Source of the DNA: Tessaracoccus timonensis
GTDB lineage: Bacteria; Actinomycetota; Actinomycetes; Propionibacteriales; Propionibacteriaceae
NCBI RefSeq assembly: GCF_900343145.1
Contig: NZ_LT996886.1
Coordinates: forward strand, 806,001-870,000
Length of the DNA stretch: 64,000 nucleotides
Direction: 5' to 3'
Positions 33,801-40,685 of the stretch are shown piece by piece. The position numbers were made by a program, and so were the translations under genes. The notes below the pieces were generated by a model. That model saw nothing but the letters and a program-made list of their open reading frames with translations. It was not told the DNA's origin and ran no database searches. The stretch's first letter is position 1. Each line of letters starts with the position of its first letter.

Positions 33801-36628
33801 TCAACCTTGTACTCGCCGGCAGGGATAGAATCGTCGTATTTGTACTCGACCTGGAACGGAACCTCGCGCTCAGGGACTCCGAGGACGTTGACCACAGCGT
33901 AAGTGGTATCCGTAGAGCCGTCCTCGTAGGTCACAGTCACCGGAATCTTGACCTGGTCACCTGGCTTCGCATCCGCAGGTGCGGTCGCGGTGACCTGGCC
34001 GTTGTCGTCAATGCTGACATTCCAGCCGGCAGGAACATCACCCAGCTTGTAGGGGTTTTCCTTCGCGACATTCACGGTGTCCGGCTTGTCCAGTGCAATT
34101 GGCAGCGTTGCGGTTTCGCCCGGGTACACGGTCTGCGCCGGATAGGACGGCTCAGCTTCCCAGTTGTTGCTCAGCTTCACCACGGTGGTGACTGGCACGA
34201 GCGGGGTCGAACCGTCCGGAGTGGTCACAGTGACGTTGATGGTCTTCTTGTCGCCCGGCTTGGCATTCGCCGGGGGTGTGGAGGACACGACACCGGTGTT
34301 CGGGTCGATGGTGTACTTCCAGCCGTCAACTTCCTGCTCAAGGATCGGCTGATCATTCTCGTCCTTGCCGAAGGAGAACTTGGAGCCCTTAGGTGCGTCC
34401 TGTACCTGGTGGTTCACGGCCTGGTTCGGACCAGCCGACTCCACGGAGTAGGTAGGGGCGTGATCGCTCTTGAGAACGACGACGGTGCCCTTAACTTCCT
34501 GAGGCTTGTCAGCGTTGTTGTAGTACGCAAGAACCGGAACGTTCAGGATGTAGCCCTCGGGCGCAGTCCGCGGAATGGTGGTGGTGATTTCACCAGTGTT
34601 CTCGTCAATCTTGACGGTCCACGTACCGCTGTCATCGGTGACCGTCATCTCAGTCTTACCGTCTGGGAAGGTGTAGCGCTTCGGAGCCTCGTCGGTCGTG
34701 TTACCGCTCAGGCCACGTTCCGGGAGCCTCGGCTTGAGCGAGACCTTCGCAGTCGGCTTATTGGTGACCGTGTCGTAGGTCGGGATCTTGATGTCCACGA
34801 TCGCCTGGAACTGGGTCTCGATCTCGTCCGTGGTCTGGTCCGGGTAGGTTGCCTTGATCTTCGGGGTGATGATCGTGCCCGGCGCGACGGTGTCGTCCGC
34901 CTTCGCGGTGACCTTGCCGGTGTCATCGACCGTGACGGTCCAGCCCGCTGGAACAGTGGAGTCGTCGATCTCGAACTTGGCCGGGTGAACCGGCTTGTAG
35001 CCCTTCATGATGGACTTGGTTCCCACCTGGGCGGTGAGGTCGTCACCGATGTGGCCCTTGGTCAGGCTTGGGCGCACGAGGTCGGTGACCTGGGTGTTGT
35101 TCGGGTCAACAACTACGAGGAGTTCAAGCTTGTCAGTGGAACCGTTGGAGTACTCCACCGTGATCACAGGGCGCGCGAAGGTGCCTGGACGCGGGTTCTC
35201 TGGAGCGGTGACGGTGACGTTGTAGTTCTCGTCCATCTCGACGGTCCAGCCCTCGTAGACGTACTTCTCGTCCAGGGTGACCTTGGCTTCGTAACCGCCG
35301 TCTGCCTTCTTCTTCGCCAGCTCCTTGATCAGGTCAGGGACCTGGGTGAAGGTGACCTTCTGCGGCTCGGTAGCAATCGGACCGGTAGCACTATCGACGC
35401 CGGAGATGATCGTGGCGTCCGTCTTGTCGTACTTCGGGGAGTGATACTCGGTGTCGTCCAGGGAGAACGCTTTCGAGTCGATGACGTTCGCCTTGTTGTA
35501 GCGGGTCAGCGAGTTGGAGCTGTCGAAGGCTCCATCATGCTCGATAAATTCATTGTTGCTCTTAGCTGCAGCCTTGAGCTCGTCTACGCTACGCGGCTTC
35601 GCCAGAACGGAGAAGTTCACGTTCTTATCAGTTGCCAGGTCGGTACCGCGGTACTCGGGCCACGTGAAGAAGATCTCGCCGGTCGTTTCGTCGATGCGCA
35701 GGTTCTTGGTGCCGCCAGACGCCGCTGGGTCGGTGGTGCCGATGAATGTGCCGTTGCCGTCGTAGGCCTCGACGACCATACGGGACATGGAATCGTCCGT
35801 GCCGCCGTTCGCAACAGCAGGAACATTGATCTTACCGACCTTAGTTTCTGCACCTACAACGATGACGTGCTTCTCGAAGTTCTCCCACGACACCGTGATC
35901 GGGTTACATTCGATGTTCTCGCTCGGCCACGGGTTCACGATGGCCGTAAAGGCTGAGCTGGTTCCCTGGGTGGCCCTTGGCCCTTGAGGATTATCTTGCT
36001 TATATTTGCCCTGCCACGCGTAACGTACCGGGTTAGTGGCAGTGGCCTCAGCGAACTGCTTGACTTTCGCATCAGTCAGGTCCGCGTTGAGGTTCAGGTT
36101 TCGTTGTCGCCCAGAAGCGGTAATATCGAGTTTTTCATCGGTCTTATGCGTGACTACCTTGTCAACAAGGGTCTGACCGGCATTCATAGCGGGGATTTGA
36201 GCCGGATCGAGGTACGTACTCATCTGGCCTGAATTGGTGAAACTCCAATCAGCGAACGTGCGGTCCTTCGAGTTGTCGAAGGAGACGCTCAAGCCCCAGG
36301 CTTTCTTGTCGGGGCTGTTCCCAGCCGGCTCAGAGGTATACCAGCTGAAACCAGCCTGGCTGCCCTTCTGAGAGTTGACTGCTTGAACAACACACGAGCC
36401 GGCCGGGAGGTCGGAGGCCTTCTGGGCGTCCTGCTCCACCGCGCCGGACTTGTCGCGGATGCCGCCGGTGAAGCCGCCGCCCGACGAACTTCCAGGCGCC
36501 GGGTCGCCATCCGCCGCAGGTGCGGCCAGCACACCAGCGTTGCCTATCGACCACGCGAGCACGCACGCGGCGGCCACTGTGAACGCACTACCTCGCCGCA
36601 GTCTTGCCTTGTTTTCCTCAGCGCGCAT
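30878..36628 (-). CDS. Giant LPGTG-anchored surface protein with Rib-like and twelve G5 repeats
   Basis: Secreted wall protein of 1,916 residues. Signal peptide about 1-36 (FTVAAACVLAWSIGNAGVLAAPA). Residues about 40-440 form a unique, probably globular adhesin-type region. About 440-915 hold roughly five Rib/Ig-like domains (units such as VPAGWNVSIDDNGQVTATAP). About 918-1830 hold twelve G5 domains in four triads (types X-Y-Z; X ends VGTK, Y ends EYGP, Z ends RVGTK); the triad repeats at a 702-nt step. A Pro-rich wall-spanning stretch with a CDC motif leads to LPGTG, a hydrophobic helix and RRRSRS. Likely roles are adhesion or biofilm, with G5 domains binding glycans or zinc in known cases. 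GAGG lies 7 nt before ATG 36628. Confidence 0.9.
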   Translation of the reverse strand: MRAEENKARLRRGSAFTVAAACVLAWSIGNAGVLAAPAADGDPAPGSSSGGGFTGGIRDKSGAVEQDAQKASDLPAGSCVVQAVNSQKGSQAGFSWYTSEPAGNSPDKKAWGLSVSFDNSKDRTFADWSFTNSGQMSTYLDPAQIPAMNAGQTLVDKVVTHKTDEKLDITASGRQRNLNLNADLTDAKVKQFAEATATNPVRYAWQGKYKQDNPQGPRATQGTSSAFTAIVNPWPSENIECNPITVSWENFEKHVIVVGAETKVGKINVPAVANGGTDDSMSRMVVEAYDGNGTFIGTTDPAASGGTKNLRIDETTGEIFFTWPEYRGTDLATDKNVNFSVLAKPRSVDELKAAAKSNNEFIEHDGAFDSSNSLTRYNKANVIDSKAFSLDDTEYHSPKYDKTDATIISGVDSATGPIATEPQKVTFTQVPDLIKELAKKKADGGYEAKVTLDEKYVYEGWTVEMDENYNVTVTAPENPRPGTFARPVITVEYSNGSTDKLELLVVVDPNNTQVTDLVRPSLTKGHIGDDLTAQVGTKSIMKGYKPVHPAKFEIDDSTVPAGWTVTVDDTGKVTAKADDTVAPGTIITPKIKATYPDQTTDEIETQFQAIVDIKIPTYDTVTNKPTAKVSLKPRLPERGLSGNTTDEAPKRYTFPDGKTEMTVTDDSGTWTVKIDENTGEITTTIPRTAPEGYILNVPVLAYYNNADKPQEVKGTVVVLKSDHAPTYSVESAGPNQAVNHQVQDAPKGSKFSFGKDENDQPILEQEVDGWKYTIDPNTGVVSSTPPANAKPGDKKTINVTVTTPDGSTPLVPVTTVVKLSNNWEAEPSYPAQTVYPGETATLPIALDKPDTVNVAKENPYKLGDVPAGWNVSIDDNGQVTATAPADAKPGDQVKIPVTVTYEDGSTDTTYAVVNVLGVPEREVPFQVEYKYDDSIPAGEYKVETKGKPGKEKMKKDGTWERSEEPQSEVVVIGTKPAESAKDVTWKVPIPYPTEVRENPELKPGETRVVQEGENGEKTYTAKFTAKGSEAQVAEEETTKEPKPRIIEYGPRSAPSELVTKTEKPVPFETKVVFDDTLAAGEQKIDQQGVLGTEVVTSTQKIVDGKPSGDPTVTTERTKEPTEQIIRVGTKTTGENTETVKSEVPFGVKIEFDPNMPAGKSEVVTEGVPGEKTVTITREIVNSKPGDPQITEEITKQPVDQVIKVGTKPSEASSKVTWTAQVPFEVITRPNPELKPGEIKVVQKGVPGEKTYTADFTAKGDQATVTPEEKQTKAPVNEIIEYGPAAEDTSVVTKVEKPVPFDTEIIFDDTLEQGKQVVDQQGELGTEVVTSTQKIKDGKPDGEPEVTTERTKEPKNAKIRVGTKTTGETTKTVEAEVPFGVRIEFDPNMPAGTSETVTEGKPGKKTITVTQKVTNSQPDGEATVDEKVTEQPVDQVIKVGTKPSEASSTVTWTAQVPFEVEIRPNPELKPGEIKVVQKGVPGEKTYTADFTAKGSDATVTPEEKQTKAPVNEVIEYGPTVDDQTLTAKTTREINFETEIIFDNTLKAGEQKVDQQGEKGAEEITVTQEIKDGKPVGDPTITTSETKAPKKAIIRVGTKTEGEVKKVFETEVPFKVKVIYDPTIPAGETKVDTEGKPGKKEVTITQKVTNSNPDGESTVTEKVIEEPVDHVIRVGTKTAAVEKNVEWKESIPYPTTVRTNPALAPGEVKVVQEGKNGEVKYTAKFTAVNGETAIEQSQDRTEPVERIIEVGPNLPPQEWTHKTTARLPFETVVVIDNSLEAGKKVIDQKGVEGEESITITQKVVNGQPVGDADETREQTKAPVKQIIRVGGKSTCDCTPKPDPRPEPSPMPTPSPTQPPSRTPNPDGQGSPSVHPTPKPGLPGTGVAGMADTLVTTCLTAVMCLGVALAAVFRRRSRS
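31144..33880 (-). repeat. Tandem G5-domain coding repeats, about 702-nt higher-order unit
   Basis: Four successive three-domain blocks. Corresponding positions in two neighbouring blocks (ACGGCTT at 32302 and 33004) are exactly 702 nt apart, and the DNA around them is nearly identical, so the blocks expanded recently or are kept alike by recombination. Domain lengths are about 75-80 codons. Confidence 0.85.
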
Positions 36629-36712
36629 TCTTAAACCTCGTTCCCTTCAGCCACATGGCGAAATGACATAGCGCACATAACACCCGGGGCGAGCGTACCA
36701 TCCATGTGCGCG

Positions 36713-36737
36713 ATTATAGAATCAATGAAGGGGTTAC
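36713..36737 (-). promoter_or_regulatory. Candidate promoter of the surface-protein gene
   Basis: A perfect TATAAT on the minus strand (36713-36718), about 85 nt before the start codon. The -35 region (TGTAAC) is weak. Confidence 0.4.
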
Positions 36738-36749
36738 AGCGAGGTTGGG

Positions 36750-37703
36750 CTATACTTCGCCCTCCTCATTGGCGGGAGCCTGACGCGACAACACCCGGTC
36801 TGCGGCGACGAGTGCCACGACGATGCCGACACCCACCAGGGCCAGCCCCCCAACGACCACAGCATCGTTGCCCGGCGAGAGCAAGCCACCGTCGGAACCC
36901 TGCCAGGGCCACAGCGCGCGCAGCGAACCGAGCAGCAACCCCGACATCGCCACCATCGTCACGGTGTGGTGATGCTCCAGCAGCCAATGCAGCGCGCGGA
37001 TGAACAGCGCGAGGCCGGTGAGCGCCCCGAGCCCGAAGACGGCGATGTAGCCGAGGTCGCGGGTGTGGATGGCGTTCAGGGTCGGCGCGTAGAGCCCCAC
37101 CACCAGCAGGAAGAACGAGCCTGAGACGCCCGGCAGCGCCAGCGCGCAGATCGCCACCGCGGCGGCGCAGAACACCATCCACAGCGGCGGCTGCTGTATC
37201 ACCGCCCCCGCGCCGGAGGACGTGAGGAGGAACGCCGCGACGGCGACCACGACGAACACCAGCGCGTACACCCACAGATGCTCCCGCCGCACACTGCGGC
37301 GGTCGATCATGAGCAGGGGAACTACCACCGACGCCGCGACCATGCCCATGAATAGGCCGCGGGACAACGTCGGGGTATTAGTGACGAAGGCCGCCATCAC
37401 CCCCGCGAGAGAGAGCACCATCGCCGCCATGCCGATGAGCATGGGGATGAGTAGCCACCAGTCCACGCGCTTACACTCCGCGATGAAGCCCTGGCGACGA
37501 TCAGGTCCCACGACGAGCGTCTTCACCGCGCTGATGAGGTGGTTGCCGGAATCGAGCACACGTTCGTAGACGCCGGTGATAAGGGCGATCGTGCCGCCGG
37601 AGACGCCCGGGATGAGCTCGGCCAGCCCAATCAGACCGCCGCGCACGGCGTTGTAGATGATGCCACCCACCGTCGGGCGAGGGAGTTCGTCGGTGCTACT
37701 CAT
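36750..37703 (-). CDS. DUF368 (PopT-like) membrane transporter
   Basis: Polytopic membrane protein of the DUF368 family, recently linked to recycling of undecaprenyl phosphate across the membrane. The family signature GGLIGLAELIPGVSGGTIALITGVYERV sits at residues about 20-47, and a second half-repeat GAVIQQPPLWMVFCAAAVAICALALPGVSGSFFLLV carries the matching PGVSGS, as expected for an internal duplication. About eight membrane segments. 317 residues from ATG 37703 (AAAGG upstream). The location beside the surface-protein gene fits a cell-envelope role. Confidence 0.88.
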   Translation of the reverse strand: MSSTDELPRPTVGGIIYNAVRGGLIGLAELIPGVSGGTIALITGVYERVLDSGNHLISAVKTLVVGPDRRQGFIAECKRVDWWLLIPMLIGMAAMVLSLAGVMAAFVTNTPTLSRGLFMGMVAASVVVPLLMIDRRSVRREHLWVYALVFVVVAVAAFLLTSSGAGAVIQQPPLWMVFCAAAVAICALALPGVSGSFFLLVVGLYAPTLNAIHTRDLGYIAVFGLGALTGLALFIRALHWLLEHHHTVTMVAMSGLLLGSLRALWPWQGSDGGLLSPGNDAVVVGGLALVGVGIVVALVAADRVLSRQAPANEEGEV

Positions 37704-37796
37704 GGGCGCCTTTCGTCGGAGGATGATCTTCGGAGCATGATTCCGCCCCGTACCGTGCGGCACGGGGCGGACGGGAGATCTGGGGATGGGCGGGTG

Positions 37797-38399
37797 TTAG
37801 TTGTCGAAGCTCACGCGCGGGGCCTCGCGTACCGTCGGATCCTGAATCTCGAAGTACGTGGCCTTCTCGAACTTGCCGGCATTCGCGACGATGCTGCTGG
37901 GCACCGACTCGATGCGGGTGTTGTAGTCGCGCACGTTCGCGTTGTAGAAGCGACGGCTGTTCGCGATGCGGTCTTCGGTGTCAGCCAGCTGGCGCTGGAG
38001 CTGCATGAAGTTCTGGTTGGACTTGATCTCAGGGTACGCCTCAACCGACACCATCAGGTTGCGCACCTCTTGGCTCAGCTTCGACTCCGCCTGAGCGCGC
38101 TCCTCCGACGGCCCATGGCCCGCCGCGTTTGCGGCCGCGTACGCCTGGTTACGGTGCTGAATTACCGACTCCAGCGTGGAGCGCTCGTGCGTCGCGTACC
38201 CCTTCACCGTCTCCACCAGGTTGGGGATAAGGTCGTAGCGACGGGACAGCTCGACGTCGATCTGCCGCCACGATTCCTGAATGGTGTTGCGGCCGCGCAC
38301 AAGGCTGTTGTGCGTCGAGATCCACCAGATGACAACAACGATGGCCAAGATGACGACGAGGGCAAGGATGCCGAGAAGAATTTTAATCAAGAGGTCCAC
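37797..38399 (-). CDS. lemA: LemA family protein
   Basis: Membrane-anchored coiled-coil protein of unknown biochemical role. One N-terminal transmembrane helix (about residues 5-28), then the LemA fold: HNSLVRGRNTIQESWRQIDVELSRRYDLIPNLVETVKGYATHE, and FYNANVRDYNTRIESVPSSIVA near the C-terminus. 200 residues, standard length. GTG start at 38399 with AAGGAG 8 nt upstream. Confidence 0.93.
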   Translation of the reverse strand: MDLLIKILLGILALVVILAIVVVIWWISTHNSLVRGRNTIQESWRQIDVELSRRYDLIPNLVETVKGYATHERSTLESVIQHRNQAYAAANAAGHGPSEERAQAESKLSQEVRNLMVSVEAYPEIKSNQNFMQLQRQLADTEDRIANSRRFYNANVRDYNTRIESVPSSIVANAGKFEKATYFEIQDPTVREAPRVSFDN

Positions 38400-38411
38400 G
38401 AAATCTCTCCT

Positions 38412-38591
38412 TCAGTGGCTGTACATTTCCAGAGTACCAGCGGGTGGGTGCGTTACCGCGGTCGTCGGGTGGGGTTGCCTTCCGTCTGTCGGCGGGGTTT
38501 CGATACCTGACCTACGGCCGCTACTCAACCACCGGGGGCGGGGCAACTCGATCTGTTCGGCGTAGGTCTTGAATTGCTTGGCTTGCCGCAC
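38412..38591 (-). pseudogene. Possible Abi-family (AbiF/AbiD-like) gene remnant cut by a repeat
   Basis: From GTG 38591, with AAGGAG 6 nt upstream, the first codons read VRQAKQFKTYAEQIEL, which resembles the N-terminus of Abi-family abortive-infection proteins (typically ...F.TYEEQIELLK.RG). After this the frame enters a GGTTGAGTAG repeat (38496-38534) and loses all resemblance, ending near 38412. It looks like a gene whose body was replaced or deleted at the repeat. The match is short, so the identification is tentative. Confidence 0.4.
38496..38534. repeat. GGTTGAGTAG-type repeat unit
   Basis: GGTTTCGATACCTGACC...CTACTCAACCACC, at the break point of the possible Abi remnant. Confidence 0.85.
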
Positions 38592-38611
38592 GCGCGCTCC
38601 TTGCGGGGACT

Positions 38612-38661
38612 AAACGAAGACCGGCCCTGGACTCCCACCGAGGCGGGCAGCGGAACCGGTC
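38612..38661 (-). ncRNA. Possible structured RNA upstream of the Abi-like remnant
   Basis: On the minus strand an outer stem GACCGGT...GCCGGTC (38655-38661 with 38619-38625) encloses a hairpin CCCGCC-TCG-GTGGG (38634-38647), ending about 20 nt before the ribosome site. Some Abi-family genes are preceded by a structured RNA (abiF RNA motifs), which this may be. No covariance search was possible. Confidence 0.35.
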
Positions 38662-38744
38662 ATGTTGTTGCACAGTTTATCTGTCTTGAAGCAGCTGAGC
38701 AACGTGACTCCCTAGTGTCGGGGGCATGGTTCGATCTCTCCCCC

Positions 38745-38814
38745 CGTGGTTGAGCAGCGGAGGCTTGCAACCGATGTTTGAGCCGCCGCCGCAGGCGGCG
38801 AGTTGAAATCATCC
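38745..38814. repeat. Degenerate GGTTGAGTAG-type repeat units
   Basis: GTGGTTGAGCAGCGGAGG and TTTGAGCCGCCGCCGCAGGCGGCGAGTTGAAATCATC, next to element E2. The rest of the gene-free stretch 38400-38944 holds E2, the repeat unit at 38496 and the possible Abi remnant. Confidence 0.75.
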
Positions 38815-38820
38815 AGCACA

Positions 38821-38903
38821 AAACTGCAAAACTCGCCAACAGTTGAGAGCGTCACGCTTGCGTGAGCGGGGAGGGTTGCGTCTGATGGCGAGTTTTGCAG
38901 TTT
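38821..38903. repeat. Palindromic element family E, copy E2
   Basis: 18-bp arms AAACTGCAAAACTCGCCA (38821-38838; complement 38886-38903) around a 47-nt centre, the same centre length as E1. Edge bases of the centre (ACAG, GTGAGCG) match the reverse complement of E1, so it is probably inserted in the opposite orientation. Confidence 0.92.
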
Positions 38904-38944
38904 CCCCAGCCGAGCCCGCGTCTCGGTGCACCCGCACAGCTGGT

Positions 38945-39607
38945 TCACCGTCGCTCTTCGCGGGTGAGCACAGCAAACGCCACGGAGCGATCGTCGGTGG
39001 GGATGAGGTCTTGGTCGGTGGTGAGGGTGAGCCAGGGTTGCTGTGGCGGCTCGTCTTGGCCGGGCACGGCCTCGAGCACCCACGAGGCATCGCGCTGCAC
39101 GGTGAGGTCGTTCGGCGCCACGCGCACCTCATAGATATAGCGCGCGAGGCTCGTCTCGACGATGACCTCGTCGCCGCTCACCAGGTGCTGTAGCCGCGCG
39201 AAGGGTTTGCCGTCGGTGGTGTGGTGCCCGGCGATGGCCATGTTGCCGATCTCGCCGGGGAGGTTCGTCGTCGGGTACCAGCCCACGCCGCGGCGTAGGT
39301 CGTCGGGGGTGGTGCCGGCGATGATGGCGGTGCGGAGGTGGAGTCTGGGGATCTCGAGTACCCAGGTGGGCTCGCCGGCGGTGGGTAGGGGCAGCTCGGC
39401 CTCGGATTTGGCCTTGTCAGAGCGCTTTGCGACGGCGGACTCGGCCTGCTTGAGTGCATCCGCCGTCGGGCCTTGTGCGGCCATGTTTGTGCCGACGAAC
39501 AGCCACAGCGCCCAGCCCGCGACTGCGAGCACCGCGACGAGAATCAGGACGCCCAGCGCCAGCAGCATCCTGCCGGGGGTAACCCCGCGCTTCGTCTCAT
39601 CGGCCAT
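38945..39607 (-). CDS. Class E-like sortase homologue lacking the catalytic cysteine
   Basis: 220 residues from ATG 39607. N-terminal transmembrane anchor (about 15-40), a spacer, then a sortase beta-barrel: EIPRLHLRTAIIAGTTPDDLRRGVGWYPTTNLPGEIGNMAIAGHHTTDGKPFARL holds the conserved substrate loop and catalytic His. Where active sortases have TLxTC, this protein reads LTLTTDQDL: Cys is replaced by Asp (codon GAC, 39014-39016). The Arg strand follows normally (DDRSVAFAVL). It therefore cannot perform thiol transpeptidation as known. Possible roles are a substrate-binding or regulatory pseudoenzyme. It is encoded about 2.3 kb from an LPGTG protein gene. Confidence 0.8.
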   Translation of the reverse strand: MADETKRGVTPGRMLLALGVLILVAVLAVAGWALWLFVGTNMAAQGPTADALKQAESAVAKRSDKAKSEAELPLPTAGEPTWVLEIPRLHLRTAIIAGTTPDDLRRGVGWYPTTNLPGEIGNMAIAGHHTTDGKPFARLQHLVSGDEVIVETSLARYIYEVRVAPNDLTVQRDASWVLEAVPGQDEPPQQPWLTLTTDQDLIPTDDRSVAFAVLTREERR

Positions 39608-39646
39608 GGGCCTATTGTGGCGCACTCCCGCTGGGCCGCGGAGAGA

Positions 39647-40456
39647 CTAGAACCAGAGTTTGGAGTGGATGGGCTCGGGCGAGGCCTCAGAATCGTCGTC
39701 GACGAAGGGGTCCGCGCCGCCGGGCCAGGCGGCCGCTTCCTTGCCGGACAACCAACGATACCCCGCCGACAGCCCGGCGGATGCGCGGGCGATGCCGCGA
39801 AAATCTGGCTGCTCGAGGGCTCCGACGAACAGCAGGTTGCCGTACCGTCGCCCCTTGTGAACAGCAGGTTCAGCGCCGACGAGGAAGTGGCGCCACCGCT
39901 GTTGGATGCCCGCCGCGACGCGCTTCGACCAGGTGAAGGGGGCGCGGTCGGTGCAGTTCAGGATGACCACCGACTCGCCGCGGGTGACCCGTCGGATCTC
40001 ATCGAATGCCTCCGACGTGACCAGTTCCGGCGGTACCTGGGCGCCGTTGAATGCGTCGACGATCACCACGTCGGCCCAGTCGTCGGGCATGGCCTTAAGC
40101 CCGGTGCGCCCGTCGACATCGCGCACTTTGATGCCGGAGCGTTTGGGCAGCGGTGTTTTGCGGCGGACTTCCTCGGTGAGCTCGACGTTGGGTTCGCACA
40201 CCACCTGCGCCGTGTGCGGGCGGCGCCACGCGACCCAACGCGGGATGGTGAGGCCGCCGCCGCCGATGTGGACGATGCGGAGGCGGTCGGTGTCGGGTGC
40301 ACGCAGGGCGGTGTGGTCGAGGAGGAGGGCGATCTGCTGGACGTACTCGAAGACGAGGAAGTCGGGGCGCGACGGGTCGACCCACGACTGCTGCGTCGGC
40401 CCGAACATCACACGAAACGCGCCCGGCACGGCGTCGTCGGGAAGCAGATATTGCAC
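39647..40456 (-). CDS. Spermidine-synthase-like SAM-fold protein
   Basis: 269 residues of the spermidine synthase-like superfamily (Rossmann fold). RIVHIGGGGLTIPRWVAWRRP is the nucleotide-binding loop, VVCEPNVELTEEVRRK the acidic residue after strand 2, and VVIVDAFNGAQVPPELVTSEAF the substrate-site Asp region. The N-terminal beta-hairpin domain is short. Many such actinobacterial proteins are not proven polyamine synthases, so the substrate is open. It follows the sortase-like gene on the same strand by coordinate order but is transcribed first, 39 nt upstream of it. Confidence 0.8.
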   Translation of the reverse strand: MQYLLPDDAVPGAFRVMFGPTQQSWVDPSRPDFLVFEYVQQIALLLDHTALRAPDTDRLRIVHIGGGGLTIPRWVAWRRPHTAQVVCEPNVELTEEVRRKTPLPKRSGIKVRDVDGRTGLKAMPDDWADVVIVDAFNGAQVPPELVTSEAFDEIRRVTRGESVVILNCTDRAPFTWSKRVAAGIQQRWRHFLVGAEPAVHKGRRYGNLLFVGALEQPDFRGIARASAGLSAGYRWLSGKEAAAWPGGADPFVDDDSEASPEPIHSKLWF

Positions 40457-40532
40457 CCCGCGAGCCTACCCGGAACCCGCGCGCGGCATCCGGCGTCGTC
40501 GGGTGGTGTGAGTGGGGGTGGTGCCCGCCGCG

Positions 40533-40660
40533 CCGGGCAGGTGCAACCTGTGCGGCAACAGAGCGGATCATGTGTCACCTGCCTCCCGACGACGCCTCGT
40601 CGCAGCTAGGCAGGTGACACCTATTCCGGGACAGAGCCGCACAGGTTACGTCTGCCCGAG
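40533..40660. repeat. Palindromic element family F, copy F1 (full)
   Basis: Imperfect long palindrome. Left arm GGGCAGGTGCAACCTGTGCGG ... GTGTCACCTGCCT (to 40584), centre with a GACGA/TCGTC hairpin, right arm AGGCAGGTGACACC ... CCGCACAGGTTACG...CTGCCC. Related copies: F3 (full) at 53782-53898, half copies F2 and F4. It fills the spacer before the DUF4143 ATPase gene. Confidence 0.88.
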
Positions 40661-40685
40661 CCGGGGACACCGCGGCGCGACGCGA

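Noticed and set aside
31144-33880. CRISPR-like array
   Set aside because: The repeats are coding, about 230 codons long and in frame, giving G5 domains. No short repeat/spacer pattern or cas gene is present.
30818-35956. A 1,712-codon open frame on the plus strand opposite the surface-protein gene
   Set aside because: It is the antisense of the G5/Rib repeat gene, kept open by codon bias. The translation has no domain resemblance, whereas the minus strand shows signal peptide, repeats and LPGTG.
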